A DNA stretch of 64,000 nt, from assembly GCA_017935565.1 (NCBI GenBank), contig JAGBHK010000024.1:35908-99907 (forward strand). The letters run 5' to 3'. Every line of letters starts with the position of its first letter. Position 1 is the stretch's first letter. The DNA is from Lachnospiraceae bacterium. GTDB lineage: Bacteria; Bacillota; Clostridia; Lachnospirales; Lachnospiraceae. The position numbers were made by a program, and so were the translations under genes. The notes under the pieces are model-generated. The model made no database searches. It was not told the DNA's origin and was given only the letters and a program-made list of their open reading frames with translations. Below, piece by piece: positions 35,718-45,413 of this stretch.

Positions 35718-36302
35718 TTATATATAATAAAGAAGTTTTTCATCCTTTATGAATGTTTTTGCTTCTTCCTTATCATGAGTAACCATAATAACCGTCTTAT
35801 CTTTAGTCATATCTTTAACATATTTGATAACTTTATCTTTTGTTTCATCGTCTAGACCTGTAAATGGTTCGTCCAAAAACAAAATATCATACTCACAAAG
35901 TAACGCTCTGGCAATTGCCACTCTCTGTCTTTCCCCTCCACTCAAAGTTTTCACTTTCTTTTTCTTCAATTTTTCAATTCCCAATTTTTCGAGGCAATCC
36001 ACAATATCTTTATCAATAATTTTAGGATTGATTAATTTAATGTGCCCTTCCACAGATAAATTTTCAATTAATCTTTCATCTTGAAAAACGAATGAAAATT
36101 TTGGATTTTCCCATGGATATTTTATGGTTCCAGAGGTGATTTTCAACAATTTTGCCATCAAATACAAAAGTGTCGTCTTTCCGCAACCACTTGTCCCCAT
36201 TAGGATTGAAGTACATCCCGCAGGAAAACTTGCAGAAAAATCTTTAAATACATTTTTTTCGTCATAAGAGAAACTTATATTACATATTTCGATTTTATTC
36301 AC
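35718..36302 (-). CDS. ABC transporter ATP-binding protein (NitT/TauT type)
   Basis: Protein of 194 residues with Walker A GTSGCGKTTLL, Q-loop FVFQDERL, signature LSGGERQRVAIARALL, Walker B ILFLDEPFTGLD and switch MVTHDKEEA. It is shorter than usual (about 240). It overlaps the permease end by 8 bases. It drives uptake of the substrate bound by the 37052-38041 lipoprotein. Confidence 0.9.
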   Translation of the reverse strand: MNKIEICNISFSYDEKNVFKDFSASFPAGCTSILMGTSGCGKTTLLYLMAKLLKITSGTIKYPWENPKFSFVFQDERLIENLSVEGHIKLINPKIIDKDIVDCLEKLGIEKLKKKKVKTLSGGERQRVAIARALLCEYDILFLDEPFTGLDDETKDKVIKYVKDMTKDKTVIMVTHDKEEAKTFIKDEKLLYYI

Positions 36303-37062
36303 CTTTAACCTCCAAATAATGCACTACTTTTTTCAACAAATATTCACACAAGATGCTCAATAAAATTATCACAAAAGTCCAACCAAAAAGTTCTGTTGTC
36401 ATTAAATAAATTTTAGTTTTATACAGTTCGTTTCCTATTGTATTTTTAGCTAAACCTATGATTTCTGCGGCAATTCCAGACTTCCATGCCATACCGATAG
36501 CTAAGGAACACGCAGATATTACTGCTGGCATTACTGATGGCACATATATATACATTAGTTTTCTAATAAAAGGAACCTTATATAAATCGGCCATTTCAAT
36601 AATTTTTTTATCAGTCATTTCAATAGATGAAAGAGTATTAATATATAAAATCGGTATTACAACCATCATTGGTATTACAATTGACAATTGTTCAGGCACA
36701 ACCCATAAAAGTAACAATATTACAAACGAAGCAACTGGTACAGATTTTAATACCACTATCGGAAACCATAGAAAAGCCTTTATAATCCTGCTCATTGACG
36801 AAACACTTGCCAAAAGCACGCCTATTATAGTTCCTAATAAAAATCCCAACAGTATATTAATAACAGAATGCAAAATGCTACTCCAAAACACATCTGAAGG
36901 TAATAAATCATTAATCAGCACTTTAAAAACATCTAAAGGATACGGCAAAAATATATCTTTATCAATTATTAAAGCTGTAAAATGCCAGATTAATAGCCAT
37001 ATCAATATAGATATGGCATAACCTAGTACTTTATTTATCTTATTAGTACATTTACTTTTCAA
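36295..37062 (-). CDS. ABC transporter permease (NitT/TauT type)
   Basis: Protein of about 255 residues with six helices and the EAA loop KIIEMADLYKVPFIRKLMYIYVPSVMPAV. I prefer the TTG start at 37062 (LKSKCTNKINKVLGYA), which has AAGGA 10 bases upstream. An ATG at 37116 would give 18 more residues that overlap the binding-protein gene by 65 bases. The operon order is binding protein, permease, ATPase. Confidence 0.85.
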   Translation of the reverse strand: MKSKCTNKINKVLGYAISILIWLLIWHFTALIIDKDIFLPYPLDVFKVLINDLLPSDVFWSSILHSVINILLGFLLGTIIGVLLASVSSMSRIIKAFLWFPIVVLKSVPVASFVILLLLWVVPEQLSIVIPMMVVIPILYINTLSSIEMTDKKIIEMADLYKVPFIRKLMYIYVPSVMPAVISACSLAIGMAWKSGIAAEIIGLAKNTIGNELYKTKIYLMTTELFGWTFVIILLSILCEYLLKKVVHYLEVKGE

Positions 37063-38041
37063 TATAGAACATTCCTTCCTGTACACTTCCACCAACCGCA
37101 TTCTTATTTTGCGCATAAATTACTGAAAGATAAGCCATGGCTTTTTCTTTCATCTCATTTCCAGTTATATATGTCACATTACAATATGGTATTGCGCTCT
37201 TTGCGACAGATTCAGCAAATATATCAAATTCCGCAAGTAATTTTGCTGTATCGTCTATATTACTATTTGCATATTCTGTAGATGCCTTATATTCTTCTAG
37301 CATTTCCTTAAAACTAGCCTTATTTTTTTCAATAAAGTCCTTTCTTGTCACCAAAACGCCAGTGACAACAGTACTACCTTCATTGAGTTTTTCCCATTCT
37401 TTTGTAACATCAATGGCTATTCTGCTGTTTTCGATTTTATTTAAAGCCACTGTAACATATGGTTGCGGAAGCATCGCAACAGCATCCTCATCTAAAAGCA
37501 TTGCTGCAACTACTTCTGCGCCTTCAGATTTATACTGAATATCAACGTCTGTATCCGGGTCGATACCTGCACTTTCAAGCAAATATCTCAATGTATATTC
37601 TGGCGTTGTTCCCTGTCCTGTAGAATAGATTGTTTTACCCTTTAAATCCTCTACACTCGCCACGCTTTCACCATTTTCCACAATATACAACACGCCAAGT
37701 GTATTAATAGCAACAGTTACAATATCTCCATCAGTCTTATTATAAAGAACGCTCGCAAGATTGCATGGGACCGCTGCCACATCTAAATCACCTTTTATAA
37801 GTGCTGTACTGATTTCATCAGACGTTCCGGAAATTGTGTACTTGTACACATTTTTCGTATTACCTTTATTCGAATCTGAAAGCATTTTTATCATACCAAT
37901 ACCAGTTGGCCCCTTCATACATCCAACGTTTATATTTAATTTATCGTCCTCAACCGTATCATTGTTATCCTTTTTACAACCAGTAACGCTTATTGCCATC
38001 ACAAAAAGCATAACTACAAACAATAAAACACTTTTTTTCAT
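37052..38041 (-). CDS. ABC transporter substrate-binding lipoprotein (NMT1/ThiY/SsuA-like)
   Basis: Protein of 329 residues with signal and lipobox MAISVTGCKKDN (Cys near 22). It then has the periplasmic-binding fold: GCMKGPTGIGM, KGDLDVAAVPCNLAS, LKGKTIYSTGQGTTPEYTLRYLLES and AMLPQPYV. The family binds thiamine precursors, sulfonates or similar small molecules. No thiamine riboswitch is visible upstream, so the substrate is open. Confidence 0.85.
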   Translation of the reverse strand: MKKSVLLFVVMLFVMAISVTGCKKDNNDTVEDDKLNINVGCMKGPTGIGMIKMLSDSNKGNTKNVYKYTISGTSDEISTALIKGDLDVAAVPCNLASVLYNKTDGDIVTVAINTLGVLYIVENGESVASVEDLKGKTIYSTGQGTTPEYTLRYLLESAGIDPDTDVDIQYKSEGAEVVAAMLLDEDAVAMLPQPYVTVALNKIENSRIAIDVTKEWEKLNEGSTVVTGVLVTRKDFIEKNKASFKEMLEEYKASTEYANSNIDDTAKLLAEFDIFAESVAKSAIPYCNVTYITGNEMKEKAMAYLSVIYAQNKNAVGGSVQEGMFYIEK

Positions 38042-38058
38042 TTTTTCACCACAATGAA

Positions 38059-38967
38059 TTACTTTTTAATAAGACAACCTTCAGCTATCTTTTCTGTTCC
38101 ATCACAATTTGTATTCTTTCCTTCTGCGTCACTTGTAATCTTACCGCCAGCTATAATTATTGAAACAGTTGCTGTTATACTATCATCAGCCGCCACAAGA
38201 TCAAGATTTCCGCCTTCCATATAGAAAGAACCTACAGTATCGTCAGAATTAGAAGACGCTTTAATAGCATCATCAGCTTTAACTGATATATCACCGTCTT
38301 TTATAGAGATGCTCTGCTTTGCTTTGATACCATTATTAACAGCTGTAACTTCTATTGTTCCACCAACAATCTTAATATCATTATTGCAATCAATACCGTT
38401 GTTTACATTTCCATTTACTACCAATTTTCCAGAACCATTGATGCTTAAGTCATCTTTACTATAAATACATCCGTCTGCATTAGAAGAATCCTTATCGCCA
38501 CCATCAGAAAGAATATTTTCAGTACCTTCTACTAATGTTATAGAAACCTTATCCGCATTTTCAACAAAAATAGCCGCTGAATCTGAGCATGTGATATCTA
38601 CGCCATTAAGTACCAGTTGGACCTTTTCCTCTGAATCAACATTTACATATATCTGTCCGTCATCCAATGTACCGCTTAAAATATAAGTACCTTCCTTTTC
38701 AATAACAACATCTTCATTAGATAATTCAATCTTTTTGGCTGTTGTATCCCATGTGTCTCTTTGGTCAAAATTTGTAAATACATCCTTTAATTTGTCAACT
38801 GTTGTCTGACTGTTACCGCCTGCATTATCTTTATTTTCGCTAGTTGCACCTGCATCATTTGTTTCTTGAGTTGTTTCCCCACCATTTGAACTGTCCTTAC
38901 AACCTGTAAAAACAATGCTACAAGCCGCAACCAACACTAATGCCATACTTAATAAATTCTTTTTCAC
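38059..38967 (-). CDS. Lipoprotein with right-handed beta-helix / carbohydrate-binding-domain (DUF4353-like)
   Basis: Protein of 302 residues. The lipoprotein signal ends CSIVFTGCKDSSN (Cys near 23), followed by a low-complexity Thr/Asn/Gly linker. The rest is a run of short beta repeats (GTYILSGTLDDGQIYVNVD, VENADKVSITLVEG, GNVNNGIDCNNDIKIVGGTIEVTAVNNGIKAK), typical of DUF4353 domains. It ends 17 bases before the binding-protein gene, so the two may be co-expressed. Confidence 0.75.
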   Translation of the reverse strand: MKKNLLSMALVLVAACSIVFTGCKDSSNGGETTQETNDAGATSENKDNAGGNSQTTVDKLKDVFTNFDQRDTWDTTAKKIELSNEDVVIEKEGTYILSGTLDDGQIYVNVDSEEKVQLVLNGVDITCSDSAAIFVENADKVSITLVEGTENILSDGGDKDSSNADGCIYSKDDLSINGSGKLVVNGNVNNGIDCNNDIKIVGGTIEVTAVNNGIKAKQSISIKDGDISVKADDAIKASSNSDDTVGSFYMEGGNLDLVAADDSITATVSIIIAGGKITSDAEGKNTNCDGTEKIAEGCLIKK

Positions 38968-38983
38968 GATACTTCTCCTTTTC

Positions 38984-40258
38984 TTATAAATCTAAGCTGT
39001 TTTCGTTTAACAAAAATTCTTTTAAACTCATAGTTACGATTCCATACTCATCTCTTTTAAGTTTAATATCATCATGTACAACCAAAATTTTCTTAAAAGA
39101 ATCCCTTACATAACTATATGTTTTCCACTTGTATTCAACCATTTTGGCTAATTTATACACGTCTCTAGTATGTGCCGATTGAATATAGTAGCGCTTATCA
39201 TCTTTTGTTGCCACAAAATCAATTTCAAGAAACTGTTTCTTTCTATTGTTGAATTTGTCTTTGTAATTTAACTCTATAACACCCATATCAACATTATATC
39301 CACGGGATATAAGTTCATTATAAATAATATTCTCTTGTATTGCGCCCTCATCGTATGTCTCAAAGTTATTTACAACATTCTTAAGTCCTACATCTTCAAA
39401 ATAATACTTCGCAGGCGTATTAATATACTTTCTTTTCTTTAAATCATACCTTAAAACCTTTGTTATTATACATTGTTCTTCCAGATAACCGATAAATTTT
39501 TTCGCTGTTTTATCAGTTATATTGGCATATCCTAATTCATTAAAATAGTTTTCTAGTTGAAGTGGATTAATCAATGTACCTACTGCTCTTGATAGAACAT
39601 TAATAAGATTAACAAAAGCTGTTTCATTTTTAATATTGTAAGTCTCTATCATACTCGCAACGCACTTTTCATACATCTTCCTTAGATGTTCTTCCTTTTC
39701 CTCTTCAGAATCCATCCACCAAGTCATAGGTAATCCACCATACTTGAAGAAATAATCTAATTCTCTATTCTTCTCGAATTCTTTATTCAAAGAAACGGCA
39801 TCTTTAAAAGAAAATGGTAATATACGTATCTGCTGACATTCTTCGGCAAATTCTTTCATCAAAACACCTGACAAGAAATTAAGGTCATCTCCTGTCAGGA
39901 AAATATCTGCATTATCTAATCTTTGAAGTCTTTTCATAATATCAGAATAATCATCCATCAATTGAATATTCTCAATGAAAACAAAATAATTGTCATCATC
40001 CTCAATCCTGTCTTTAATATATTCTATCAATGCATCATTATTCTGCAATCTACTAAATCCTCTATCACTTAAAGGTATCTCAATAATATGAGATTCACCA
40101 ACCCCTTTTGATAGGAGATAATCATAAAATGTATTAAACAATACATATGTTTTTCCACATTCAGAAACACCTGTAACAACTTTAATTAAGCCATTTTCAC
40201 TGCTTCTTTCCAGTCTTTCCAAATATGCTTTTCGCGTAAGTTCTACAGCCACGCTCAC
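38984..40258 (-). CDS. DUF4143-type AAA ATPase
   Basis: Protein of 424 residues with P-loop GVSECGKTYVLF, the Walker B region FVFIENIQL, the sensor motif DIFLTGDDLNFLSG and the C-terminal DUF4143 nuclease-like region (ARAVGTLINP, YYFEDVGLKNV, ENIIYNELISRGY, FLEIDFVATKDDKRYYIQSA). These are common single-gene ATPases of anaerobes; function unknown. Confidence 0.85.
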   Translation of the reverse strand: MSVAVELTRKAYLERLERSSENGLIKVVTGVSECGKTYVLFNTFYDYLLSKGVGESHIIEIPLSDRGFSRLQNNDALIEYIKDRIEDDDNYFVFIENIQLMDDYSDIMKRLQRLDNADIFLTGDDLNFLSGVLMKEFAEECQQIRILPFSFKDAVSLNKEFEKNRELDYFFKYGGLPMTWWMDSEEEKEEHLRKMYEKCVASMIETYNIKNETAFVNLINVLSRAVGTLINPLQLENYFNELGYANITDKTAKKFIGYLEEQCIITKVLRYDLKKRKYINTPAKYYFEDVGLKNVVNNFETYDEGAIQENIIYNELISRGYNVDMGVIELNYKDKFNNRKKQFLEIDFVATKDDKRYYIQSAHTRDVYKLAKMVEYKWKTYSYVRDSFKKILVVHDDIKLKRDEYGIVTMSLKEFLLNENSLDL

Positions 40259-40288
40259 ACCACCATTCCGAAATTTTTCTCAATTATA

Positions 40289-42424
40289 TCACATCTCGGA
40301 ATTAATTTCTAGTCCTTTGCCTGAATGTTCTTTCATCCAAACTATAAATTCATCTATTTTTATTGGCACACTGTATAGATTTCCCTGGAATGCATAACAT
40401 CCCATCTCAACAAGTTCATCTCGTTGTTCTCTTGTAGTTACATATTCTGCTATAATATCAACCTTCAAAGAGCTACCAAGTTGTGCAATGACTTCAACAA
40501 TTTTACTATTTCTCTTGTTTTCGAGAATATCTTTAGTTAATATACCATCTAATTTTAATACATCGAATTGGTTTGTCTGTAAATACAGCAAAGATGTGTG
40601 ACCCATACCAAAATCGTCAATAAGGAATTTATGGCCCTTATTTTTTAAGTTCTGTATCTTCTCAATTGTATCAACCGATGAAGAAATCGCATCTCGTTCT
40701 GTTATTTCCAACCAAAGTCTATTATTTGGTACATCGTATTTGCTAACATTCCTTGCAATACATTCTTCCAAACCATCCCACTCTAAAGAACCATTGGTCA
40801 AATTCACTGAAATCTTGAAATCCACATCAACTTCTTCCTCAATTCTATGAATATCTTTACATGCTGATTCTATAATAAACTTCTCTACTTTATACAAAAA
40901 TCCCTTTTCTCTTGCCAATTCTATAATTAACGGCGGGTAAATATACCCTGCCAAAGGATGTTTCCATCTAATCAAAGCCTCACCACCCACACAAATATCA
41001 TTTGCATCAACCTGTGGTTGGTATACTAAAAACAATTCTTTTTTCTCAACAGCTTCTTCTAATTCATTGGCCAACAAACGAGCAATATTACCATATTCGT
41101 CTTGCAGTTCTGTATAAACAACCTCTTTGTTATTTTCCTCATCACGTTTCAAAAGTTCAACAAGTTCCTTAACATCTTCAGAAAATCTCTTATCATTCTG
41201 TTTCTCAAACAAATCAACAAATGGTTTATACACAAGCGTTCCGACTGTTATAAGAGCTATTTGAAGCAAAATTCCTCTCCAAGAACCCGTAGCCTGATAT
41301 GCATTAAGTATAATAGGTGTCGCCCATTCAACTTGATTTGTCACATTAGGTACCAAATCTAAATAAACAGCAGCATACGAAACAAGATAATTAAATATTG
41401 GAAGGCATAAAAATGGCACCAAAAATGTTGGATTTAATATCACAGGCAAACCAAAAGCAACAATCTCCCTTATGTTAAAAATAACGGTTGATGATGCAAG
41501 GCTTGCAATATTACGAATATTTTTCTTCCTTGAAAAAATTAAAATAGCAAGTACAAGACATAACACGGTACCACAACCGCCAATAATTACAAATGAATCT
41601 TGAAAAGTTTTTGTATATATACTTGCGCTAATATCAGTATACTTATTTTCTACAATCGGCTGTAACACATTATTTCCATGAATACCAAAAAACCACATAA
41701 TATGTGTCATAAAAATGATAACTAAACCCTCGCCAAAATTATTATCTACAGCATTTAACATATTATTAGCTACAATAACAAAAAGTTCTTGAAGACTATC
41801 TACATTAAAGATAAGTTCAAATAACAATCTAAACACAGAAAAGAAACCGATAATTACAATAGCTGGGATAAGGCCTTCAATTGCCCCAGTGTAAATATTG
41901 TCATTAACAGTTCCTCTATTTATATATTTAAAAAATTTAATTTTCTTAATACCATAAAACATCTTAGCTGAAACCAAAGATACAAACAACGCTGTAATTG
42001 TATTAAGGTTGCTAAGCATACTTACAGAAAAATCCTCATATTGAATGCCCAATGTAGCTACCAAAGAAGCAAGTGTAATAAGCGTGAGCACTAAAATATC
42101 ACTAATATTAATAGGTTGTTGCATTTGCTTTTGCTTCTTAATAGAATAACTAATACTTGTAGCAACTGCCAAAATAATAGCAAACGCATCAAACACACCA
42201 CTATATATAAAATCTAATAATTCAACAACTTTTCCGTCAAAAATACCATTGATAAAATCCTGATAAGCCGGAATAGGAAGACTTATAATCATCAAGGCAA
42301 TTGAGGCAATAACCATCAAAGGTATAATACTAATCATACCATGTCTAATTGCTGTAAACGAACAATTTCCCTCTATTCTGTCCAAAAAACTTTTTTTGTT
42401 ATTATCTGTCTTTTCTTTGCCCAT
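40289..42424 (-). CDS. PTS EIIC - EAL domain fusion (c-di-GMP phosphodiesterase)
   Basis: Protein of 711 residues. Residues 1-410 are a PTS EIIC-type sugar permease (about ten helices, with FGIHGNNVLQP and WATPIILNAY). Residues 455-705 are an EAL domain with its catalytic set: EALIRWKHP, ISVNLTNGSL, LEITERDA, LIDDFGMGHTSLLYL, LKLDGILT, AEYVTTREQ and FQGNLYS. The metal ligands and general base look intact, so it should hydrolyse c-di-GMP. EIIC may sense or transport a sugar and set phosphodiesterase activity. It is the only c-di-GMP enzyme in a window with two c-di-GMP riboswitches. Confidence 0.88.
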   Translation of the reverse strand: MGKEKTDNNKKSFLDRIEGNCSFTAIRHGMISIIPLMVIASIALMIISLPIPAYQDFINGIFDGKVVELLDFIYSGVFDAFAIILAVATSISYSIKKQKQMQQPINISDILVLTLITLASLVATLGIQYEDFSVSMLSNLNTITALFVSLVSAKMFYGIKKIKFFKYINRGTVNDNIYTGAIEGLIPAIVIIGFFSVFRLLFELIFNVDSLQELFVIVANNMLNAVDNNFGEGLVIIFMTHIMWFFGIHGNNVLQPIVENKYTDISASIYTKTFQDSFVIIGGCGTVLCLVLAILIFSRKKNIRNIASLASSTVIFNIREIVAFGLPVILNPTFLVPFLCLPIFNYLVSYAAVYLDLVPNVTNQVEWATPIILNAYQATGSWRGILLQIALITVGTLVYKPFVDLFEKQNDKRFSEDVKELVELLKRDEENNKEVVYTELQDEYGNIARLLANELEEAVEKKELFLVYQPQVDANDICVGGEALIRWKHPLAGYIYPPLIIELAREKGFLYKVEKFIIESACKDIHRIEEEVDVDFKISVNLTNGSLEWDGLEECIARNVSKYDVPNNRLWLEITERDAISSSVDTIEKIQNLKNKGHKFLIDDFGMGHTSLLYLQTNQFDVLKLDGILTKDILENKRNSKIVEVIAQLGSSLKVDIIAEYVTTREQRDELVEMGCYAFQGNLYSVPIKIDEFIVWMKEHSGKGLEINSEM

Positions 42425-42461
42425 TCTTTTGTCCTTTAATCCTTATGTATTTAACATTGCA

Positions 42462-42489
42462 ATTATATCAAATCATATACCAAATACAA
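42462..42489 (-). promoter_or_regulatory. Promoter of the EIIC-EAL gene
   Basis: Minus-strand TTGTAT (42484-42489) and TATAAT (42462-42467) with a 16-base spacer, 38 bases before the start codon. Confidence 0.6.
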
Positions 42490-43131
42490 CTATTTTACCA
42501 ATGAAACGATATTTTCCACCTTTTCAACAATATATGTCGCTCCCGCAGTCTTTAGTTCGTCATAATTACCATATCCATAAAGCACGCCTATAGAATCCAT
42601 ATTATGCTTAGCCGCACCAAGAATATCGTATTCTCTATCGCCTATCATAACTGCCGTTTTAACATCTATATCTGCATTTTTGATAGCATACTCAATAACA
42701 TCAGCCTTTTTACTTCTAACACCATCCATAGACGCAGCCGCAATATAATCAAAATAATCATAGATTTCAAAATGCTTTAATATCTTAATGGCAAACTCCT
42801 CAGGCTTAGAAGTCGCCAAAATAATCTTCTTCCCTTTAGACTTCAGTACAGTTAGCATATCTTCAATACCTGGATAAAGTTCATTTTCGTATATTCCCTT
42901 TTCCCTAAAGTATTCTCTGTAATCCTCAACTGCCTTAAAACTGTCTTCTTCAGTAAAATTATAATATTTCATATAAGACTCATGTAACGGTGGTCCTATA
43001 AACTTATACAATTCTGTTCTATCTTTAACTTCAATATTCCACTTCTTCAACGCATACATAATGGAGTTTGTAATCCCCACACCAGGGTCTGTTAAAGTTC
43101 CGTCCAAATCAAGTAAAATCGTATTATACAT
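42490..43131 (-). CDS. HAD-superfamily phosphatase (phosphoglycolate phosphatase / PpaX-like)
   Basis: Protein of 213 residues from the ATG at 43131 (MYNTILLDLDGTLTDPG), with GGAGG 6 bases upstream; an adjacent ATG at 43134 is also possible. The frame stays open 42 codons further, but that part overlaps the HEPN/CBS gene and is not HAD-like. Motifs are DLDGTLTDP, ATSKPEEFA, and GDREYDILGAAKHN. The start overlaps the upstream stop, so the pair is coupled. Confidence 0.88.
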   Translation of the reverse strand: MYNTILLDLDGTLTDPGVGITNSIMYALKKWNIEVKDRTELYKFIGPPLHESYMKYYNFTEEDSFKAVEDYREYFREKGIYENELYPGIEDMLTVLKSKGKKIILATSKPEEFAIKILKHFEIYDYFDYIAAASMDGVRSKKADVIEYAIKNADIDVKTAVMIGDREYDILGAAKHNMDSIGVLYGYGNYDELKTAGATYIVEKVENIVSLVK

Positions 43132-43834
43132 CATCAACCTCCGCTGCAACTTCCCACGCTGTAATAATTCCAAGCAATTTTTCGCTCTTCTTACCATTTT
43201 GTGTAACAAAAACCATACCCGTTCTATCTTTTCTCTTTGGAGAATTCTTAAACAACTCACTTATTTTACTAATCGGTGTATCTTGAGAAACAAATGGATA
43301 TACCTCAACTTCCTTCCTCTCAATATCCAAATACTTTTTAATGTCAGTAAATTTCAAATTATTATCAATATTAAGTCGTTCTTCGTCAATGATTATCGAA
43401 AGCAATGTATTCTCGCAAAAAACACCTACAACTCTATCATCCTCTAAAAGTGGAATATGCGTGAAGGATTTTTCATGCATTTCAAACATAGCCTCCCTAA
43501 CACTATCGTTCATACCTCGATAACAAGTATCCGACTTCTTAATCATAATGTTATTCGCTCTAGGAGGCATAGTTATTTTCGCTATAACCTTATCTAAAAG
43601 TTCAATCATTTTTTCACTAGGCTCAACCGCGTATTCTCCAGAAACCTTAGGATTGTGCGACAACAAATTTCTAGTTTCCCTACATAAATCTAACTGATTT
43701 CGAATATTTTGATAATCTCTGTTATTCATAATAAAATTCATAGGCGATTCCTTATCGCTTAATCGAAACTCAGTTTTCACAACATTTTCAAGGGTTTTAT
43801 ATTTATCTAAAAAAATGTCAGTTCTAGTACTCAT
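43124..43834 (-). CDS. HEPN-like domain fused to a CBS-domain pair
   Basis: Protein of 236 residues. The N-terminal 95 residues are helical and contain LDLCRETRNLLSHNP, in which R55-x4-H60 matches the HEPN motif. The rest is a CBS pair: CYRGMNDSVREAMFEMHEKSFTHIPLLEDDRVVGVFCENTLL, then VYPFVSQDTPISKISELF and GMVFVTQNGKKSEKLLGIITAWEV (motif order). CBS pairs bind adenine nucleotides. A nucleotide-gated HEPN protein, possibly an RNase, is inferred. A non-catalytic HEPN fold is the alternative. Confidence 0.75.
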   Translation of the reverse strand: MSTRTDIFLDKYKTLENVVKTEFRLSDKESPMNFIMNNRDYQNIRNQLDLCRETRNLLSHNPKVSGEYAVEPSEKMIELLDKVIAKITMPPRANNIMIKKSDTCYRGMNDSVREAMFEMHEKSFTHIPLLEDDRVVGVFCENTLLSIIIDEERLNIDNNLKFTDIKKYLDIERKEVEVYPFVSQDTPISKISELFKNSPKRKDRTGMVFVTQNGKKSEKLLGIITAWEVAAEVDDV

Positions 43835-43910
43835 AGCTTACCTCCCAAGAGTATTCGTAATAATACACATATATATTAGTATTATACAACTTTCGGGGGG
43901 GATTAGCAAG

Positions 43911-43943
43911 AAAAAACGCTCCTAAGGGATAACCTTAGGAGCG
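43911..43943 (-). terminator. Intrinsic terminator after the PHP gene
   Basis: CGCTCCTAAGG/CCTTAGGAGCG (43917-43943) followed by six T on the minus strand. The PHP stop codon lies inside the stem. Confidence 0.9.
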
Positions 43944-44648
43944 CAATGCTCTTGCGTATATAGAATATTGACGTTTTTTGATTTTGTGAATAAAATCTTC
44001 TTTTGTTCCATTCCAGTCGCGAAGCAAAACGGCATTGTTGCAGCAGTGTTCAGGAAGATGTGCATCACTTCCAGAAAAAGTTAGTTTCATATATAATCTT
44101 ACAAAGGCTTTTTCTATTCCGTTGTACAATTCAATTCCATCTACATTACAATTGCGTATAATTCCATTTTTACAACGATTTGGATGTGCTTGAATAATCA
44201 AAAAAGAATTCCCATATTCTTTAAACAGTAACTTTTTGAGAGTAAGCAAGCCATCAGAAATGGTATTGCAATTATATATGTATGGATATTTGTCTAAAAA
44301 TTGTGGGTCAGCGCCATAAACCAAAAACTCAGAATCCTGATGAGTTTCAGAAACATTAGGGTTGAATTTCAGTTCAAAGCCAAAAAGAGCACTTATATTT
44401 TTCTTATTAGCATATTCAAAAGCATCAGCATATAACTCGTAAAATGAACTTTCCAAGAAATTGACTTTTTCAAAATCAACATTATAATGATCAGTAATAA
44501 AAATACCACTATAACCATTATCAGCATATATATCTATCAACTCCTTATATTCCAGTTCACTACACTGGCTGACTGGCAGTATATGAGAGTGCGTTTCTAT
44601 TAATTGCCAGCCCGAAGGAATTTTGTTTCTTTGATGATATATTTTCAT
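43935..44648 (-). CDS. PHP-domain metal-dependent phosphoesterase
   Basis: Protein of 237 residues with the PHP metal ligands: ETHSHILPVS, FITDHYNVD, GFELKFN, IQAHPNR and SGSDAHLPEHC. It hydrolyses a phosphoester, perhaps in nucleotides. Its ATG shares one base with the upstream LRAT-like stop, so the two are coupled. Confidence 0.85.
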   Translation of the reverse strand: MKIYHQRNKIPSGWQLIETHSHILPVSQCSELEYKELIDIYADNGYSGIFITDHYNVDFEKVNFLESSFYELYADAFEYANKKNISALFGFELKFNPNVSETHQDSEFLVYGADPQFLDKYPYIYNCNTISDGLLTLKKLLFKEYGNSFLIIQAHPNRCKNGIIRNCNVDGIELYNGIEKAFVRLYMKLTFSGSDAHLPEHCCNNAVLLRDWNGTKEDFIHKIKKRQYSIYARALRS

Positions 44649-45403
44649 TATTTCACAACCTCGCTATCCTCTGCAAGCATCAATGCATACACCGTATTAT
44701 CAACCTGAAATGATTTAGAATCACCAGTCTTACACCAAATAGCAAAATGCTCACAATTATTTAATAATAAACTATATTTATCTTCTCCAATTCGGGATAA
44801 TGCTCGCTTAACAGTTTCTTCTGGTGAATAAATTTTAACCTTCTTCTTAGAGCTTAAATTAACACATGATTTATATGCAACATCACTCAAATTAAAAGTT
44901 GTCCTTACCTGAATCTTATGAGGCGAAGTACAAGCTGCATCAAAATACAATACAAAATAGTCTTTGTCATCTTTCATAAAGTTCTGCATAGTATCTAACC
45001 TAACAGTAATCTTCCCTAAAAAATCACTACCTACACCAGAATAATGAACAACTTTTCCATCACCGATATATACGGCGTAGTGCTCATATATACCTAATGC
45101 CTTTCTTCTCACTATACCTATGACATCACCATGTTCCAAAAACTCTTTTCTTGTAAGCCTTTTAAACTTCTCTGCCATAATCACAGGATTTCCCCATGCT
45201 TTACGAATATAGTTTTTATCAATGATTCTCGAAAGCCCTGTCAATGGATTATATTGAAGTTTCCAACCATTAACACACTTCTTATCAATCCAAAAAAGTT
45301 TTCCTCCTGCTGTAGGAAATTCAATATTCGGACAGTCTCCTATTTCAGATACAAATGCAGGATTATTTTCAATTGTTTTCAAAATAGCAGACATGTCCGA
45401 CAT
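44648..45403 (-). CDS. LRAT/NlpC-P60-like thiol hydrolase or acyltransferase
   Basis: Protein of 251 residues. The catalytic pattern of the LRAT branch is visible: H108 in EHYAVYIGDGKVVHYSG with a second His at 120, and Cys217 in LLNNCEHFAIWCKTG (NCEHF box). A 90-residue unknown N-terminal region precedes it. Family members are phospholipid acyltransferases, hydrolases or papain-like proteins. It follows a P-loop GTPase with an 11-base gap and precedes a PHP phosphoesterase, so the three form one operon. Confidence 0.8.
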   Translation of the reverse strand: MSDMSAILKTIENNPAFVSEIGDCPNIEFPTAGGKLFWIDKKCVNGWKLQYNPLTGLSRIIDKNYIRKAWGNPVIMAEKFKRLTRKEFLEHGDVIGIVRRKALGIYEHYAVYIGDGKVVHYSGVGSDFLGKITVRLDTMQNFMKDDKDYFVLYFDAACTSPHKIQVRTTFNLSDVAYKSCVNLSSKKKVKIYSPEETVKRALSRIGEDKYSLLLNNCEHFAIWCKTGDSKSFQVDNTVYALMLAEDSEVVK

Positions 45404-45413
45404 AAGCTATCTC

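Noticed and set aside
38042-38058. Thiamine (TPP) riboswitch before the ThiY-like binding protein
   Set aside because: Only 17 bases separate the genes, and no TPP core is visible further upstream.
43132-43260. 42-codon N-terminal extension of the HAD phosphatase
   Set aside because: It overlaps the CBS gene in another frame, and GGAGG precedes the ATG at 43131, where the HAD motif starts.
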